A stretch of 64,000 bases of DNA from Anaerolineae bacterium (GTDB lineage: Bacteria; Chloroflexota; Anaerolineae; Aggregatilineales; Phototrophicaceae): the NCBI GenBank assembly GCA_022843745.1, contig JALHNB010000010.1:115864-179863 (forward strand), in the 5' to 3' direction. A program made the translations under genes and the position numbers. Position 1 is the stretch's first letter. Every line of letters begins with the position of its first letter. The notes below the pieces were generated by a model. The model saw nothing but the letters and a program-made list of their open reading frames with translations, was not told the DNA's origin and searched no databases. Shown piece after piece: positions 16,023 to 23,757 of this stretch.

Positions 16023-17261
16023 TTGAGCGACGAAACATTTGAACTTGAACTCGAAGCGATGGCGAACGGCGGGAGTGCGCTGGGACGACATAACAAACGC
16101 ACGATTTTTGTGCCGTACACCATCCCCGGCGAACGTGTTCTGGCACATATCACCCAGGACAGAGGCCGTGTCGCGTTTGCCGAGGGACTCACGCTGCTGG
16201 ATGCCTCGGCGGATCGTGTTTTTCCACGCTGTAAGCATTTTGGGCCGGGTAAATGTGGACGCTGTCAGTGGCAGCACATTGATTATGCCGCGCAGCTTTT
16301 GCTCAAACAGGACGTGCTGGCTGACCAACTCGCGCGTATCGGCGGCTTTGAAGATGCCGATGTACAGCCGGTGATCCCCAGTCCGCAGCAGTGGGGCTAT
16401 AACTACCACATGACACTCGCTGCCGGGGAAGATGGCAAGCCCGGTTTTGTCAGCACGGATGGCGAGTCAACTATTGCAATTGAAGAATGTCATATCCTGC
16501 ATCCCGATTTACTGGCGCTCTACGAATCGCTCGATTTGCAATTTGACGGCCTGCGCAGGGTGACGTTGCAGCTTGGCAGCGACGGCAAGCCGATGCTCCT
16601 CTTGACAATGGCGAACGATACCGCGCCAGAGCTTGAAACCGATATGCCTGCCAGTGTCAATATGATGCTGGAAGACGGTGAACCTGTGAATCTGATCGGT
16701 GATTCGCATAGCCACTTTACGATTGAAAACCGCGATTTTCGAGTGACGGCGGGTGGCTTTTTCCGTCCCAATTTGTCGCAGCTTTCGAATCTGGTGTCGA
16801 TTGTACAGGACGCGCTGGATTTGATTGGTGGTGAGGCTATTCTTGATCTCTATGGTGGCGTTGGTATTTACAGCGCATTTATCGCCGGACGTGTCGGCCT
16901 TGTCACGCTGGTCGAAAGTTATCCCCCTGCGGCGACGGATGCCGAGGAAAATCTGGCTGAATTTGAGAATGTAGATATCATCGAAGGGTCAGTTGAGGAT
17001 GTTTTGTCGGAACTTGAAGAACGTTACGACGTGGCGATCATTGACCCACCCGGCGAAGGCTTATCCACCGAAGTGCTGGATCAACTTGTCCAGATGAAAA
17101 TTCCGCGTTTGGTCTATGTGAGCAGCGATCCGGCGACTTTGGCGCGGGATGCAAAACGGCTGGTGGTGCAGGGCTATAAACTGCTTTCCGTCCAGCCGAT
17201 TGACCTCGCGCCGCAAACCTATTTCATCGACACGGTAGCGGTTTTAGAACTCGCAAAGTGA
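16023..17261 (+). CDS. RumA/TrmA-family RNA methyltransferase homologue lacking the catalytic Cys
   Basis: This is a 412-residue protein with a TRAM domain (about 4-60), four iron-sulfur cysteines (C70, C78, C81, C156) and a C-terminal SAM-dependent domain (ILDLYGGVGIYSAFIA, about 273-288; IIDPPGEGLS). This is the layout of 23S rRNA m5U methyltransferases. However, the nucleophile motif VSCNP is YVSSDP, so Ser368 replaces Cys. The general-base Glu near the end is Asp403, and the FFQ motif is FFRPN. The protein probably cannot methylate uracil by the normal route. The start is a TTG with GGAG ten bases upstream. It is a single gene between two repeat-filled gaps. Confidence 0.85.
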   Translation: MSDETFELELEAMANGGSALGRHNKRTIFVPYTIPGERVLAHITQDRGRVAFAEGLTLLDASADRVFPRCKHFGPGKCGRCQWQHIDYAAQLLLKQDVLADQLARIGGFEDADVQPVIPSPQQWGYNYHMTLAAGEDGKPGFVSTDGESTIAIEECHILHPDLLALYESLDLQFDGLRRVTLQLGSDGKPMLLLTMANDTAPELETDMPASVNMMLEDGEPVNLIGDSHSHFTIENRDFRVTAGGFFRPNLSQLSNLVSIVQDALDLIGGEAILDLYGGVGIYSAFIAGRVGLVTLVESYPPAATDAEENLAEFENVDIIEGSVEDVLSELEERYDVAIIDPPGEGLSTEVLDQLVQMKIPRLVYVSSDPATLARDAKRLVVQGYKLLSVQPIDLAPQTYFIDTVAVLELAK

Positions 17262-17268
17262 TTTGAAC

Positions 17269-17400
17269 TAATCAGCGTCTCAGCCGATCAGCTTGTCAGC
17301 AAAAGATGAAATCCTGAGTGCCTGGTTTCAAGTGCTGAGTAAAAGACATATTCTAAAACTCAGCACTCGGTACTCAAACGCTGACAAGCTGAGACGCTGA
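17269..17400. repeat. Long imperfect inverted repeat with dispersed TCAGC words
   Basis: The left arm begins TAATCAGCGTCTCAGCC and continues to TTGTCAGC. The right arm holds GCTGACAAGCTGAGACGCTG, its complement with a few missing bases. Inside are a second pair of arms, AGTGCTGAGT and ACTCAGCACT. The region separates two convergent genes and could end transcription both ways. A copy of the left arm lies inverted at 12950-12974, and a short piece (GCTGACAAGCTGATCG) is at about 58853. Confidence 0.65.
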
Positions 17401-17420
17401 AATGCTAACGAGCTAACGGC

Positions 17421-18500
17421 TTAAGCCCACGTTTTGCGCAGGACACGAATCCAGTTTTCATGCGTGATTTTGCGCAGCGAGTCGTCATCGTAGCCGCCCT
17501 TGCGCAGTGCTTCGATCAGATTGGGCAGCCCGGCAGCATCGCCAATATCTTTCGGGATGCCTGTTCCGTCGAAATCTGAGCCAAAGCCAACTTTATCAAT
17601 TCCCAGGCGCTCCACCAGATAATCAATGTGCTTGACCATCACTTCCAGTGGCGTATCAGGATCGTTTTTGCCATCTTCACGCAGGAATGATAACCCAAAA
17701 TTTAACCCAACCATGCCGTCGGTTTCTTTGATCGCGTCAAGCTGCTTGTCGGTCAGGTTGCGCGTGAGAGGGCAGATGGCGTGGACGTTAGAATGAGTCG
17801 CCACCAGCGGCGCATCTGAGATTTTCGCCACATCCCAGAAGCCTTTTTCGTTAAGGTGGGAGAGATCGAGCATAATCTTCATCTGGTTGCAGGCACGCAC
17901 CAGCGCTTTTCCAGCGTCGGTCAAGCCGGGGCCAGTATCGGGTGACTGCGGGAATGCAAACGGCACACCCTCGGCGAAAGCGTTCGGCCTGCTCCATACG
18001 ATGCCGATTGACCGCAGCCCCGCCTGATAATAGACTTCAAGCGCGTTCAGGTCGGTGTCGATGGCTTCCGCACCTTCGAAATGCAGGATCGCCGCCATCA
18101 CGCCATTTTTGAGACTTTTCGCCAGTTCATCCGCTGTCCTCACAACCTTGAACTGTCCCTTCGATTCGCGTTCGATTTTGAACAGCCCAGCCGTCATACC
18201 CATTGTGATTTCGTAAGCATGTTGATGTTTGATCGGCGCTGCCAATGGCGCGGCATAGCCGGTATCGGTCACGAAATCGGTAAAGCTGAACTTTTTTGGG
18301 CGTTTTTTGGACGGCTCTGGTACATAAACCGCGAAAAAGCCGCCGCCGAGTCCACCTTCACGGGCGCGAACCATGTCGATATGGCCTTTGTCGCTGCGCT
18401 CAAAAAACGACTTGTCTTCTTTGTATTTACCGGGCAAGCAATAGCGCATCAGGGTATCGTTGTGTCCGTCAAAGATGGGAATGTGTTTCGTTTTAGCCAT
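17421..18500 (-). CDS. Membrane dipeptidase family protein (peptidase M19)
   Basis: The protein is 359 residues from the ATG at 18500, preceded by AAAGGA eight bases upstream. A longer frame to 18536 lacks a ribosome site and would run through the ksgA promoter. Family marks are the HxD metal pair in IFDGHNDTLMRY, the bridging Glu in LHFEGAEAI, His in LDLSHL and ATHSN, and the Asp in FGSDFDG. M19 enzymes cleave dipeptides, including D-amino acid and cyclic types, with two zinc ions. No signal peptide is visible, so it is probably cytoplasmic. It diverges from ksgA. Confidence 0.88.
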   Translation of the reverse strand: MAKTKHIPIFDGHNDTLMRYCLPGKYKEDKSFFERSDKGHIDMVRAREGGLGGGFFAVYVPEPSKKRPKKFSFTDFVTDTGYAAPLAAPIKHQHAYEITMGMTAGLFKIERESKGQFKVVRTADELAKSLKNGVMAAILHFEGAEAIDTDLNALEVYYQAGLRSIGIVWSRPNAFAEGVPFAFPQSPDTGPGLTDAGKALVRACNQMKIMLDLSHLNEKGFWDVAKISDAPLVATHSNVHAICPLTRNLTDKQLDAIKETDGMVGLNFGLSFLREDGKNDPDTPLEVMVKHIDYLVERLGIDKVGFGSDFDGTGIPKDIGDAAGLPNLIEALRKGGYDDDSLRKITHENWIRVLRKTWA

Positions 18501-18522
18501 GATTTTTTCCTTTGATGATGAG

Positions 18523-18528
18523 TATAAT
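18523..18528 (+). promoter_or_regulatory. Probable -10 box for ksgA
   Basis: A consensus TATAAT lies 16 bases before the ATG at 18545. Transcription would begin only about ten bases ahead of the start codon, giving an almost leaderless message. This explains the lack of a Shine-Dalgarno site. No good -35 box is visible in the T-rich stretch upstream. Confidence 0.5.
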
Positions 18529-18544
18529 GGTAACAAAAAACAAC

Positions 18545-19369
18545 ATGAACCCCAAAACTCTGCTCGACTACTACGAAATAAATCCCAAGAAAAGCCTGGG
18601 GCAAAATTTTCTCCACGATCCCGGAACGCTCGAAAAAATCGTCGCCGCCGCTGAAATCAGGCCGGATGATACCGTTCTGGAGGTCGGCCCCGGCACAGGG
18701 ATGCTTACCGAACGGCTCGCGCCTGTCGCCAAAAAAGTGATCGCCGTCGAGATAGATGGGCGCTTGAAACCGCTGCTGGACATCCAGTTTGAACCCTATT
18801 CGAATATTGAGGTGGTCTATCAGGATTTCCTGACGACGAACGTCACGGAACTGGTGGGTGAGGGCGATTTTGTTGTCGTCGCCAACGTGCCGTATTACAT
18901 CACCAGCGCGATTTTGCGCCATATACTCGAATCCGATCATCGTCCGCGCCGTCTTGTGCTGACGATGCAGGTCGAAGTGGCGGAGCGACTCATCGCTACA
19001 CCGGATGATATGAGTGTGCTGGCGGTCAGTGTGCAGTTTTATGGCATCCCACGCATCGTTAACCGCATCAAACCCGCTGCTTTCTGGCCGCGTCCTGATG
19101 TGGACAGCGCCGTTGTCCTCATTGACGTTTATGACCAGCCTCCTGTAGATGTACCGAGCGAAAAGCTGTTTTTCCGCGTGGTGCGGGCGGGTTTCGGTCA
19201 GAAGCGCAAGCAGCTTCGAAATTCATTGGGTAGCGGATTAAGCATCAAATCCGAAGTCGCAGGGAATTTGCTCGAACAGGCTGGAATCGATCCTCGGCGG
19301 CGGGCGGAGACGCTCACGCTCGAAGAATGGGCGGCGCTGACGCGGGCTGTCGCATTGAACTTGCCTTGA
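18545..19369 (+). CDS. ksgA: 16S rRNA (adenine1518/1519-N6)-dimethyltransferase
   Basis: This 274-residue protein dimethylates two adjacent adenines in the 3' loop of 16S rRNA during small-subunit assembly. Motifs: SLGQNFLHDPGTLEKIV at the N terminus, SAM site VLEVGPGTGMLTERLA, acidic loop VIAVEIDGRL, and the catalytic NVPYYITS. The C-terminal helical domain includes FGQKRKQLRNSLG. The start at 18545 (MNPKTLLDYY) fits the family. Upstream in-frame ATGs at 18512-18527 fall at or before the TATAAT box. The gene is divergent from the M19 peptidase gene and monocistronic. Confidence 0.95.
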   Translation: MNPKTLLDYYEINPKKSLGQNFLHDPGTLEKIVAAAEIRPDDTVLEVGPGTGMLTERLAPVAKKVIAVEIDGRLKPLLDIQFEPYSNIEVVYQDFLTTNVTELVGEGDFVVVANVPYYITSAILRHILESDHRPRRLVLTMQVEVAERLIATPDDMSVLAVSVQFYGIPRIVNRIKPAAFWPRPDVDSAVVLIDVYDQPPVDVPSEKLFFRVVRAGFGQKRKQLRNSLGSGLSIKSEVAGNLLEQAGIDPRRRAETLTLEEWAALTRAVALNLP

Positions 19370-19379
19370 GGATTAGACG

Positions 19380-19431
19380 TTCGTGTTAATTCGTCGTATA
19401 GATGCAACCATTCGCGCTAATTCGTCGTATA
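19380..19431 (+). promoter_or_regulatory. Direct repeat of TTCGYGYTAATTCGTCGTATA, tandem promoter or operator
   Basis: Two 21-base copies with two differences start at 19380 and 19411. The spacing of 31 bases is close to three DNA turns. Each ends in TATAGAT or TATACT, which could serve as -10 boxes for the membrane protein gene at 19463. The arrangement suggests two stacked promoters or two sites for one regulator. Confidence 0.5.
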
Positions 19432-19462
19432 CTTTAAATAGGTTCGAACTAAGAGGCTGATT

Positions 19463-20221
19463 ATGCGTTTAAGAAGACGAAATTTCGCCTGGTTAACGGT
19501 GCTTGGCGGGTTAATTGTCCTGGCGTTTGCGTCCGGCGCGGCAAGTGCCGAGCTGATGGTGACGCTTGCAGGCCTTTATGCCGTCGCGCTGGCGGCTTCG
19601 CTTATCGAGATTCAGCCCTCTCGCCTCCGCAGTACACTCTCCTCCTCACCGCTGACCCGGATGCGTATGAGTACCGAAGCCCGTGAGGCTGTTGACCGCG
19701 CTCAACGCAGGGGCGCTCAGATTTCCGCCGATCTGACACTGATCGACATCGGTTTGATTAGCTCCCATTCAACCGATGAGGGTATGGTTATGCGCAAAAG
19801 CCGCACCGTTTCTGGCGATGACGATGGTGTGCGACCCTTTATCACCCTGCACGTTAAGCCAACCGAGGCGGATCGAAACGCGATTATCCGCTTTGAAATT
19901 TTGGATCACAACGGCAATCAGCAGTATGTCCATGAGATGAAAACTTACCTGCGCGATGGCGAAATGAATATTCTCGCCGATCATCATCTTCCCCTGATGC
20001 AAAATGCCCAGCTTGGTGCATCCGGTGGTGAGTGGGATTTGCGGGTCTCGGTGGACAGCGGATTAGCGGGTGTATTGGGCTTTTCGGTCACGCCCTCACT
20101 TCGCCAGCGTGACCAGATGTTGAATCGCAGTGCGCGGTTGGAAGATAAGCCACAGGAAGATGCTCCGCTGACATTGGAAGAATTGCTCCGGGGACAGCAG
20201 AACCGCGATAATCAGAGATAG
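19463..20221 (+). CDS. Membrane protein of unknown function, paralogue of the next gene
   Basis: This 252-residue protein has AGAGG six bases before its ATG. Two hydrophobic segments (about 9-27 and 31-47) form a hairpin, followed by a soluble domain. The soluble part has LTLIDIGLISSH, a long basic/acidic stretch, IIRFEILDHNGNQQYVHE and GEWDLRVSVD. These match the next gene's VLVTDIGFMTF, RIRFEIIDSDGQVLFVRE and DSWELRISAD. A beta-sandwich domain under a membrane anchor is the likely shape. The next gene starts eight bases after the stop, so they form an operon and probably one complex. No function can be named. Confidence 0.7.
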   Translation: MRLRRRNFAWLTVLGGLIVLAFASGAASAELMVTLAGLYAVALAASLIEIQPSRLRSTLSSSPLTRMRMSTEAREAVDRAQRRGAQISADLTLIDIGLISSHSTDEGMVMRKSRTVSGDDDGVRPFITLHVKPTEADRNAIIRFEILDHNGNQQYVHEMKTYLRDGEMNILADHHLPLMQNAQLGASGGEWDLRVSVDSGLAGVLGFSVTPSLRQRDQMLNRSARLEDKPQEDAPLTLEELLRGQQNRDNQR

Positions 20222-20229
20222 AGACTCCC

Positions 20230-21033
20230 ATGCAAAATAACCGCCGCTTTACTGAAATTATCGTGGGCTTATTTCTTTTAATGCTGGGCGTAACCGGGTT
20301 TTTTGAAGGTGGCAGCCCGATTGTTATTCTCCTGGCGATTATCGGAATTTACATGCTTTATAAGCAGCGCGAGAACAGCCGCGAAAATCGCGCATCAGAA
20401 TCGCCACGCAGGTCGTCTTATGGTGAAATCAATGAGGATTTTGACGCGCAAACAGGCAAAGAACGTATTTACCGCCACGCGCTCGAAGCCGTCAAGGAAG
20501 CTGGACTTGACCCCGATCAGGTGCGTGTACTGGTGACAGATATTGGCTTCATGACTTTTAAGGGCGAGCAAGACCCTGTAGTCCATCGCAGTCGCCCCGT
20601 GCCGGATAACGTGGAATATATTCAACCGTTTGTCCAATTGCGTGTGCCGACCAAAGCTGTGGGCCGTATTCGTTTCGAGATTATTGACAGTGACGGTCAG
20701 GTGCTATTCGTCCGCGAGGAAAATCATCAACTGGAACGTGGGCGCAATTTGATTTCGCCCGCCGCACGTCTGCCCATCCATGATACTCAGGCGATGCACG
20801 ATTCGTGGGAATTGCGGATCAGCGCTGACGGAATGCCGCTGGCGGGTCATTTTTTTGAGTGGGAAGAGACATCCATGCGTGCGGTGCGCCGCCACCTCAC
20901 CGAAGACGGCGAGATTACAGGTGATCTGCGGGCGGCACTCGCAACGAATCGGCTTGAGAAAATTTCATTGGATGATCTTCTGGCGGATCAGGAAGATGAC
21001 AGCGAAAACGAGCGCCAGCAGCGGCGTTCTTAA
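20230..21033 (+). CDS. Membrane protein of unknown function, paralogue of the previous gene
   Basis: This 267-residue protein has a membrane hairpin (about 8-23 and 28-43), a charged linker, and the same soluble domain as the upstream protein. It then has a C-terminal tail ending LEKISLDDLLADQEDDSENE. The upstream protein has the matching LTLEELLRGQQN, so a short acidic-helix motif at the end is conserved in both. The two overlap in layout along their whole length and probably arose by duplication. The stop overlaps the end of the YkvA-like gene on the other strand by four bases. Confidence 0.7.
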   Translation: MQNNRRFTEIIVGLFLLMLGVTGFFEGGSPIVILLAIIGIYMLYKQRENSRENRASESPRRSSYGEINEDFDAQTGKERIYRHALEAVKEAGLDPDQVRVLVTDIGFMTFKGEQDPVVHRSRPVPDNVEYIQPFVQLRVPTKAVGRIRFEIIDSDGQVLFVREENHQLERGRNLISPAARLPIHDTQAMHDSWELRISADGMPLAGHFFEWEETSMRAVRRHLTEDGEITGDLRAALATNRLEKISLDDLLADQEDDSENERQQRRS

Positions 21034-21275
21034 ACTTTAGGCGGGGGTAGTTGATTAGGTTTCCGGTCAGATCGTCCATATAAGCGTGTAAGATCAATCC
21101 CATAATATGCTAGCGTATTGACCAAAATCAAGATCGCGCCAGCTTCATCCAAATTGCCGATAATCGGTATCGCATCAGGGATTAATTCAAACAACCCTAA
21201 CGAAGGATAGACCAGGTAGATAGCCGCAATAGCGCCCAGCCCCAGAATAAACATTTCTCGCACCAACCGTGCCAT
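21030..21275 (-). CDS. YkvA/DUF1232-like small membrane protein
   Basis: This 81-residue protein carries the DUF1232 core YPSLGLFELIPDAIPIIGNL then DEAGAILILV, the usual SPxDLIPDFIP-type motif. It has two hydrophobic segments around it and GAGG eight bases before the ATG. The family occurs widely with no settled function; some members sit near stress or envelope genes. It ends convergently with the paralogous membrane protein gene. Confidence 0.7.
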   Translation of the reverse strand: MARLVREMFILGLGAIAAIYLVYPSLGLFELIPDAIPIIGNLDEAGAILILVNTLAYYGIDLTRLYGRSDRKPNQLPPPKV

Positions 21276-21374
21276 TGTATTTTCCTCATAAAATTCCGTA
21301 CCTGAGTATCAATACGAAAATGCCGGGATACAGTTGCATCACGGCTTGAGAATTATAGAGATGAAAGTTGAGGA

Positions 21375-21749
21375 TCAGCCTACTTTCGCTGTTAGGCAGT
21401 TCGTCATCATATCCACAATTTCATTAGGTAATGAAGGTTTGTACAATACGCCGTCGGCACCGATTTGCTGGATATAGGCAGTATTACGTACCCTTGCCCC
21501 GGCGCTGTGCATCACCACAATCGTACTACTGATGCTTGCGTCGTTTTTAACGTGCGTGCAGACCTCACCACCGGTCATCCCTGGCATCATGTCATCCAGA
21601 ATCACTATATCAGGGCGGTGCTGGTGAATCATCTCCAAACCGTCTTTACCGTTGTTAGCGACCAGTGTTTTATATCCGGCGCGTTTCAGGATAACCTGAA
21701 TAATTTGTAAAAAACCTTCTTCGTCATCCACAATTAAAACAGTAAACAT
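21375..21749 (-). CDS. Single-domain response regulator (receiver only)
   Basis: The protein is 124 residues from the ATG at 21749. The longer frame to 21782 adds a non-conserved end. Receiver marks are the acidic pair in VLIVDDEE (8-9), phospho-acceptor D52 in IVILDDMMPG, Ser in VVMHSAG and Lys in VLYKPS. There is no output domain, as in CheY-like and Spo0F-like relays. Its closest relative in the window is the receiver at 21935, 185 bases away in the same direction. No kinase gene is nearby, so the partner is unknown. Confidence 0.85.
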   Translation of the reverse strand: MFTVLIVDDEEGFLQIIQVILKRAGYKTLVANNGKDGLEMIHQHRPDIVILDDMMPGMTGGEVCTHVKNDASISSTIVVMHSAGARVRNTAYIQQIGADGVLYKPSLPNEIVDMMTNCLTAKVG

Positions 21750-21934
21750 AGGCGCTAACCTTTTTTCTGAGACGCCACTCAAGCTTATAAACGGTTTGAA
21801 TTGCCTTGAATGAACCCATATAACGCAGCGGTTACATCGATTATCTATATCATATTACGCTGGTCTCTGGTAAGAATGCGTAAAGGTTCATGAAAAAGGT
21901 ATGTTTTTGGGAAGAATTCAGTTTATTTTCGAAA

Positions 21935-22294
21935 TTAGAGAAAACGGTTCAGAATCATCATCATGTCGTTGACGTGGAAGGGTTTTATCAACAGCGCGTC
22001 TGCGCCCATACTTTGGACATAGTTGGGATTCTCACGATCAATGGAGGCGCTGGAAATGACAATAGGGATATGGTGCGTTGTGGGGTTTTCTTTCAGTGCT
22101 AGGCACACATCTCTGCCAGACATTCGGGGTAGCTTATCATCGATGATGATGATGTCTGGCAGATGAGTTTCGGCAATATGGATACCGTCGTATCCGTTAG
22201 TCGCGACCAAAACATGATGGCTGGCGCGTTTTAAAACCGCCTGTACCAGCAACAACACACTTTCATCATCGTCAATTACCAAAACTGTATGCAT
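21935..22294 (-). CDS. Single-domain response regulator (receiver only)
   Basis: The protein is 119 residues from the ATG at 22294 (MHTVLVIDDDES). A start at 22327 would run into the dehydrogenase gene. It has the acidic pair 8-10, phospho-acceptor D52 in IIIIDDKLPRMSG, Ser in VISSAS and Lys in LLIKPF. The spacing is the same as in the neighbouring receiver, so the pair is likely a duplication. Loop residues around the phosphorylation site differ (KLPRMSG against MMPGMTG), which may separate their partners. It lies 14 bases after the dehydrogenase gene and may share its transcript. Confidence 0.85.
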   Translation of the reverse strand: MHTVLVIDDDESVLLLVQAVLKRASHHVLVATNGYDGIHIAETHLPDIIIIDDKLPRMSGRDVCLALKENPTTHHIPIVISSASIDRENPNYVQSMGADALLIKPFHVNDMMMILNRFL

Positions 22295-22308
22295 AAATGT
22301 TTGGGTTT

Positions 22309-23316
22309 CTAAGTCAGGCGACTGCAAACCTGATCGGTAAATGCCATCGTTGAGATAGAGTCTGAGCTAAAAATATCACTGGTATGATTGCCCTCATTCA
22401 GCGTTGCATAAACAGCATCTTCGACTTGTTTCGCGGCTTCAATATTCCGCCAATGATGACGTAATAACATCGCCACGCTCAAAATTGTGGCTGTTGGGTT
22501 TGCGATACCTTTTCCGGCAATGTCCGGGGCGGAGCCATGAACAGGTTCAGCAATAGCAATTCCCTCACCGACGCTCAGCGAAGGGGCTAATCCCAGCCCG
22601 CCGCCCCATGCCGCCGCCATATCGGACAGAATATCCCCATACATATTGGATGTCAGAATCACATCATAACGACTAGGGTCTTTTACCATCCAATAGGCAG
22701 CCGTATCCACGAGCAATTCATCTGTCATGATTTCAGGATACGCTTCAGCGATCTCCAGCGCGACACGTCGAAACAGGCCATCGGACTGCGGCAAAACATT
22801 AGCTTTGTGGACGATGGTCACTTTTTCACGTTGGCTGCTGACCGCTAACTCATATGCCAGACGGGATACCCGTTCAGTTGCATCGCGGGTAATCACTTTT
22901 TCTGCAATGCTGGTGCGACCTCCGTCCGTCGTTTGTTCGTGGCCGACGTACAGGTCTTCCGTATTTTCACGCACGATCATCAAATCTACACCTTCCCGCG
23001 CTGTCGGCACCGGGAGATAGCGTGTTGGTCGCAGATTGGCATAAGCCTGCAAGGTGCGGCGCAAACGGACAATCGGTGTAAAGTAGCCTTCTACAGGATA
23101 AGATGGCGATGATACGGCCCCAAACAACACCGCACGACACTCTATAGCCAGCTCAATGGTTGAAGCGGGTAAGGAAGTTCCGTGTTGTTGAAAATAATCC
23201 CAGCCAGCTTCGGCTGAATGAACGGAAATATCCGGCGCGACATGCTGCAATACTTTTACCGCCGCAGGTACAACCTCGTGACCTACCGCATCCCCTTCGA
23301 TAACGCACAGTTTCAT
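22309..23316 (-). CDS. Isocitrate/isopropylmalate/homoisocitrate dehydrogenase family
   Basis: The protein is 335 residues from the ATG at 23316, with AGGAGG six bases upstream. Two earlier ATGs overlap or precede this site. It oxidises and decarboxylates a beta-hydroxy acid with NAD(P). Seen motifs are RLRRTLQAYANLRPTR, VRENTEDLYVGHE, VTIVHKANVL with the catalytic Lys, and VILTSNMYGDILSDMAA with the metal-binding Asp pair. The first loop reads EGDAVGHEV where most members have GDGIGPE. The RENTEDLY form points to isocitrate or homoisocitrate rather than isopropylmalate, but substrate choice cannot be settled. It stands alone, without leucine or lysine genes. Confidence 0.8.
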   Translation of the reverse strand: MKLCVIEGDAVGHEVVPAAVKVLQHVAPDISVHSAEAGWDYFQQHGTSLPASTIELAIECRAVLFGAVSSPSYPVEGYFTPIVRLRRTLQAYANLRPTRYLPVPTAREGVDLMIVRENTEDLYVGHEQTTDGGRTSIAEKVITRDATERVSRLAYELAVSSQREKVTIVHKANVLPQSDGLFRRVALEIAEAYPEIMTDELLVDTAAYWMVKDPSRYDVILTSNMYGDILSDMAAAWGGGLGLAPSLSVGEGIAIAEPVHGSAPDIAGKGIANPTATILSVAMLLRHHWRNIEAAKQVEDAVYATLNEGNHTSDIFSSDSISTMAFTDQVCSRLT

Positions 23317-23592
23317 CAATGCCCTCCTCATTGTCGAGCTAACGCCCATGTCTGAGTCGCTGCTCATATCTGATTATCCCCTCAAAACTAGGATATCTTC
23401 ATAAAGTCGAAAACGTAATCATAAAATAGTTTTGAAGAATAATTTTCAGGTACAATGAGCCATATAGCGTGTTGCGCTCATTTTTCACCAGGGATTCGCA
23501 AATTACAAGAAGCAGAATTTTAAAGCATGATATATGGAAATTGATCTCTTCTATTCAAAAGACAATCATACCTTGATTGCTAGTTACTCTCA

Positions 23593-23729
23593 GAACCCCC
23601 TCATCCCAACCCTTCTCCTCCCACAGGGACTTCCGTTGGTTGCCCGAATTCAGGGGAGAAAGGCTAAAACCGCGCTCGATTTTGTTCTCTACCCGAATTC
23701 AGGGAGGGTTAGGGTGGGGTCAAAAAGGG
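23593..23729. repeat. Degenerate CCCTCATCCCAACCCTTCTCC-type hairpin repeat
   Basis: The gap 23317-23757 contains no gene that I believe. Its right part has a left arm rich in CCCC, AACCC and TCTCC words and a right arm AGGGAGGGTTAGGGTGGGG, its near complement. It also has two copies of CCCGAATTCAGGG. Repeats of this style occur in spacers of other genomes and carry no known product. The left part (23317-23590) is AT-rich, and I see no strong signal there. Confidence 0.55.
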
Positions 23730-23757
23730 TAAAATCTCAAACTAGCAAGCAAAATAA

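Noticed and set aside
19370..19462. GGTTCGAAC near 19441 as a tRNA T-loop
   Set aside because: No matching acceptor, D or anticodon stems are found around it. I see no tRNA in the window.
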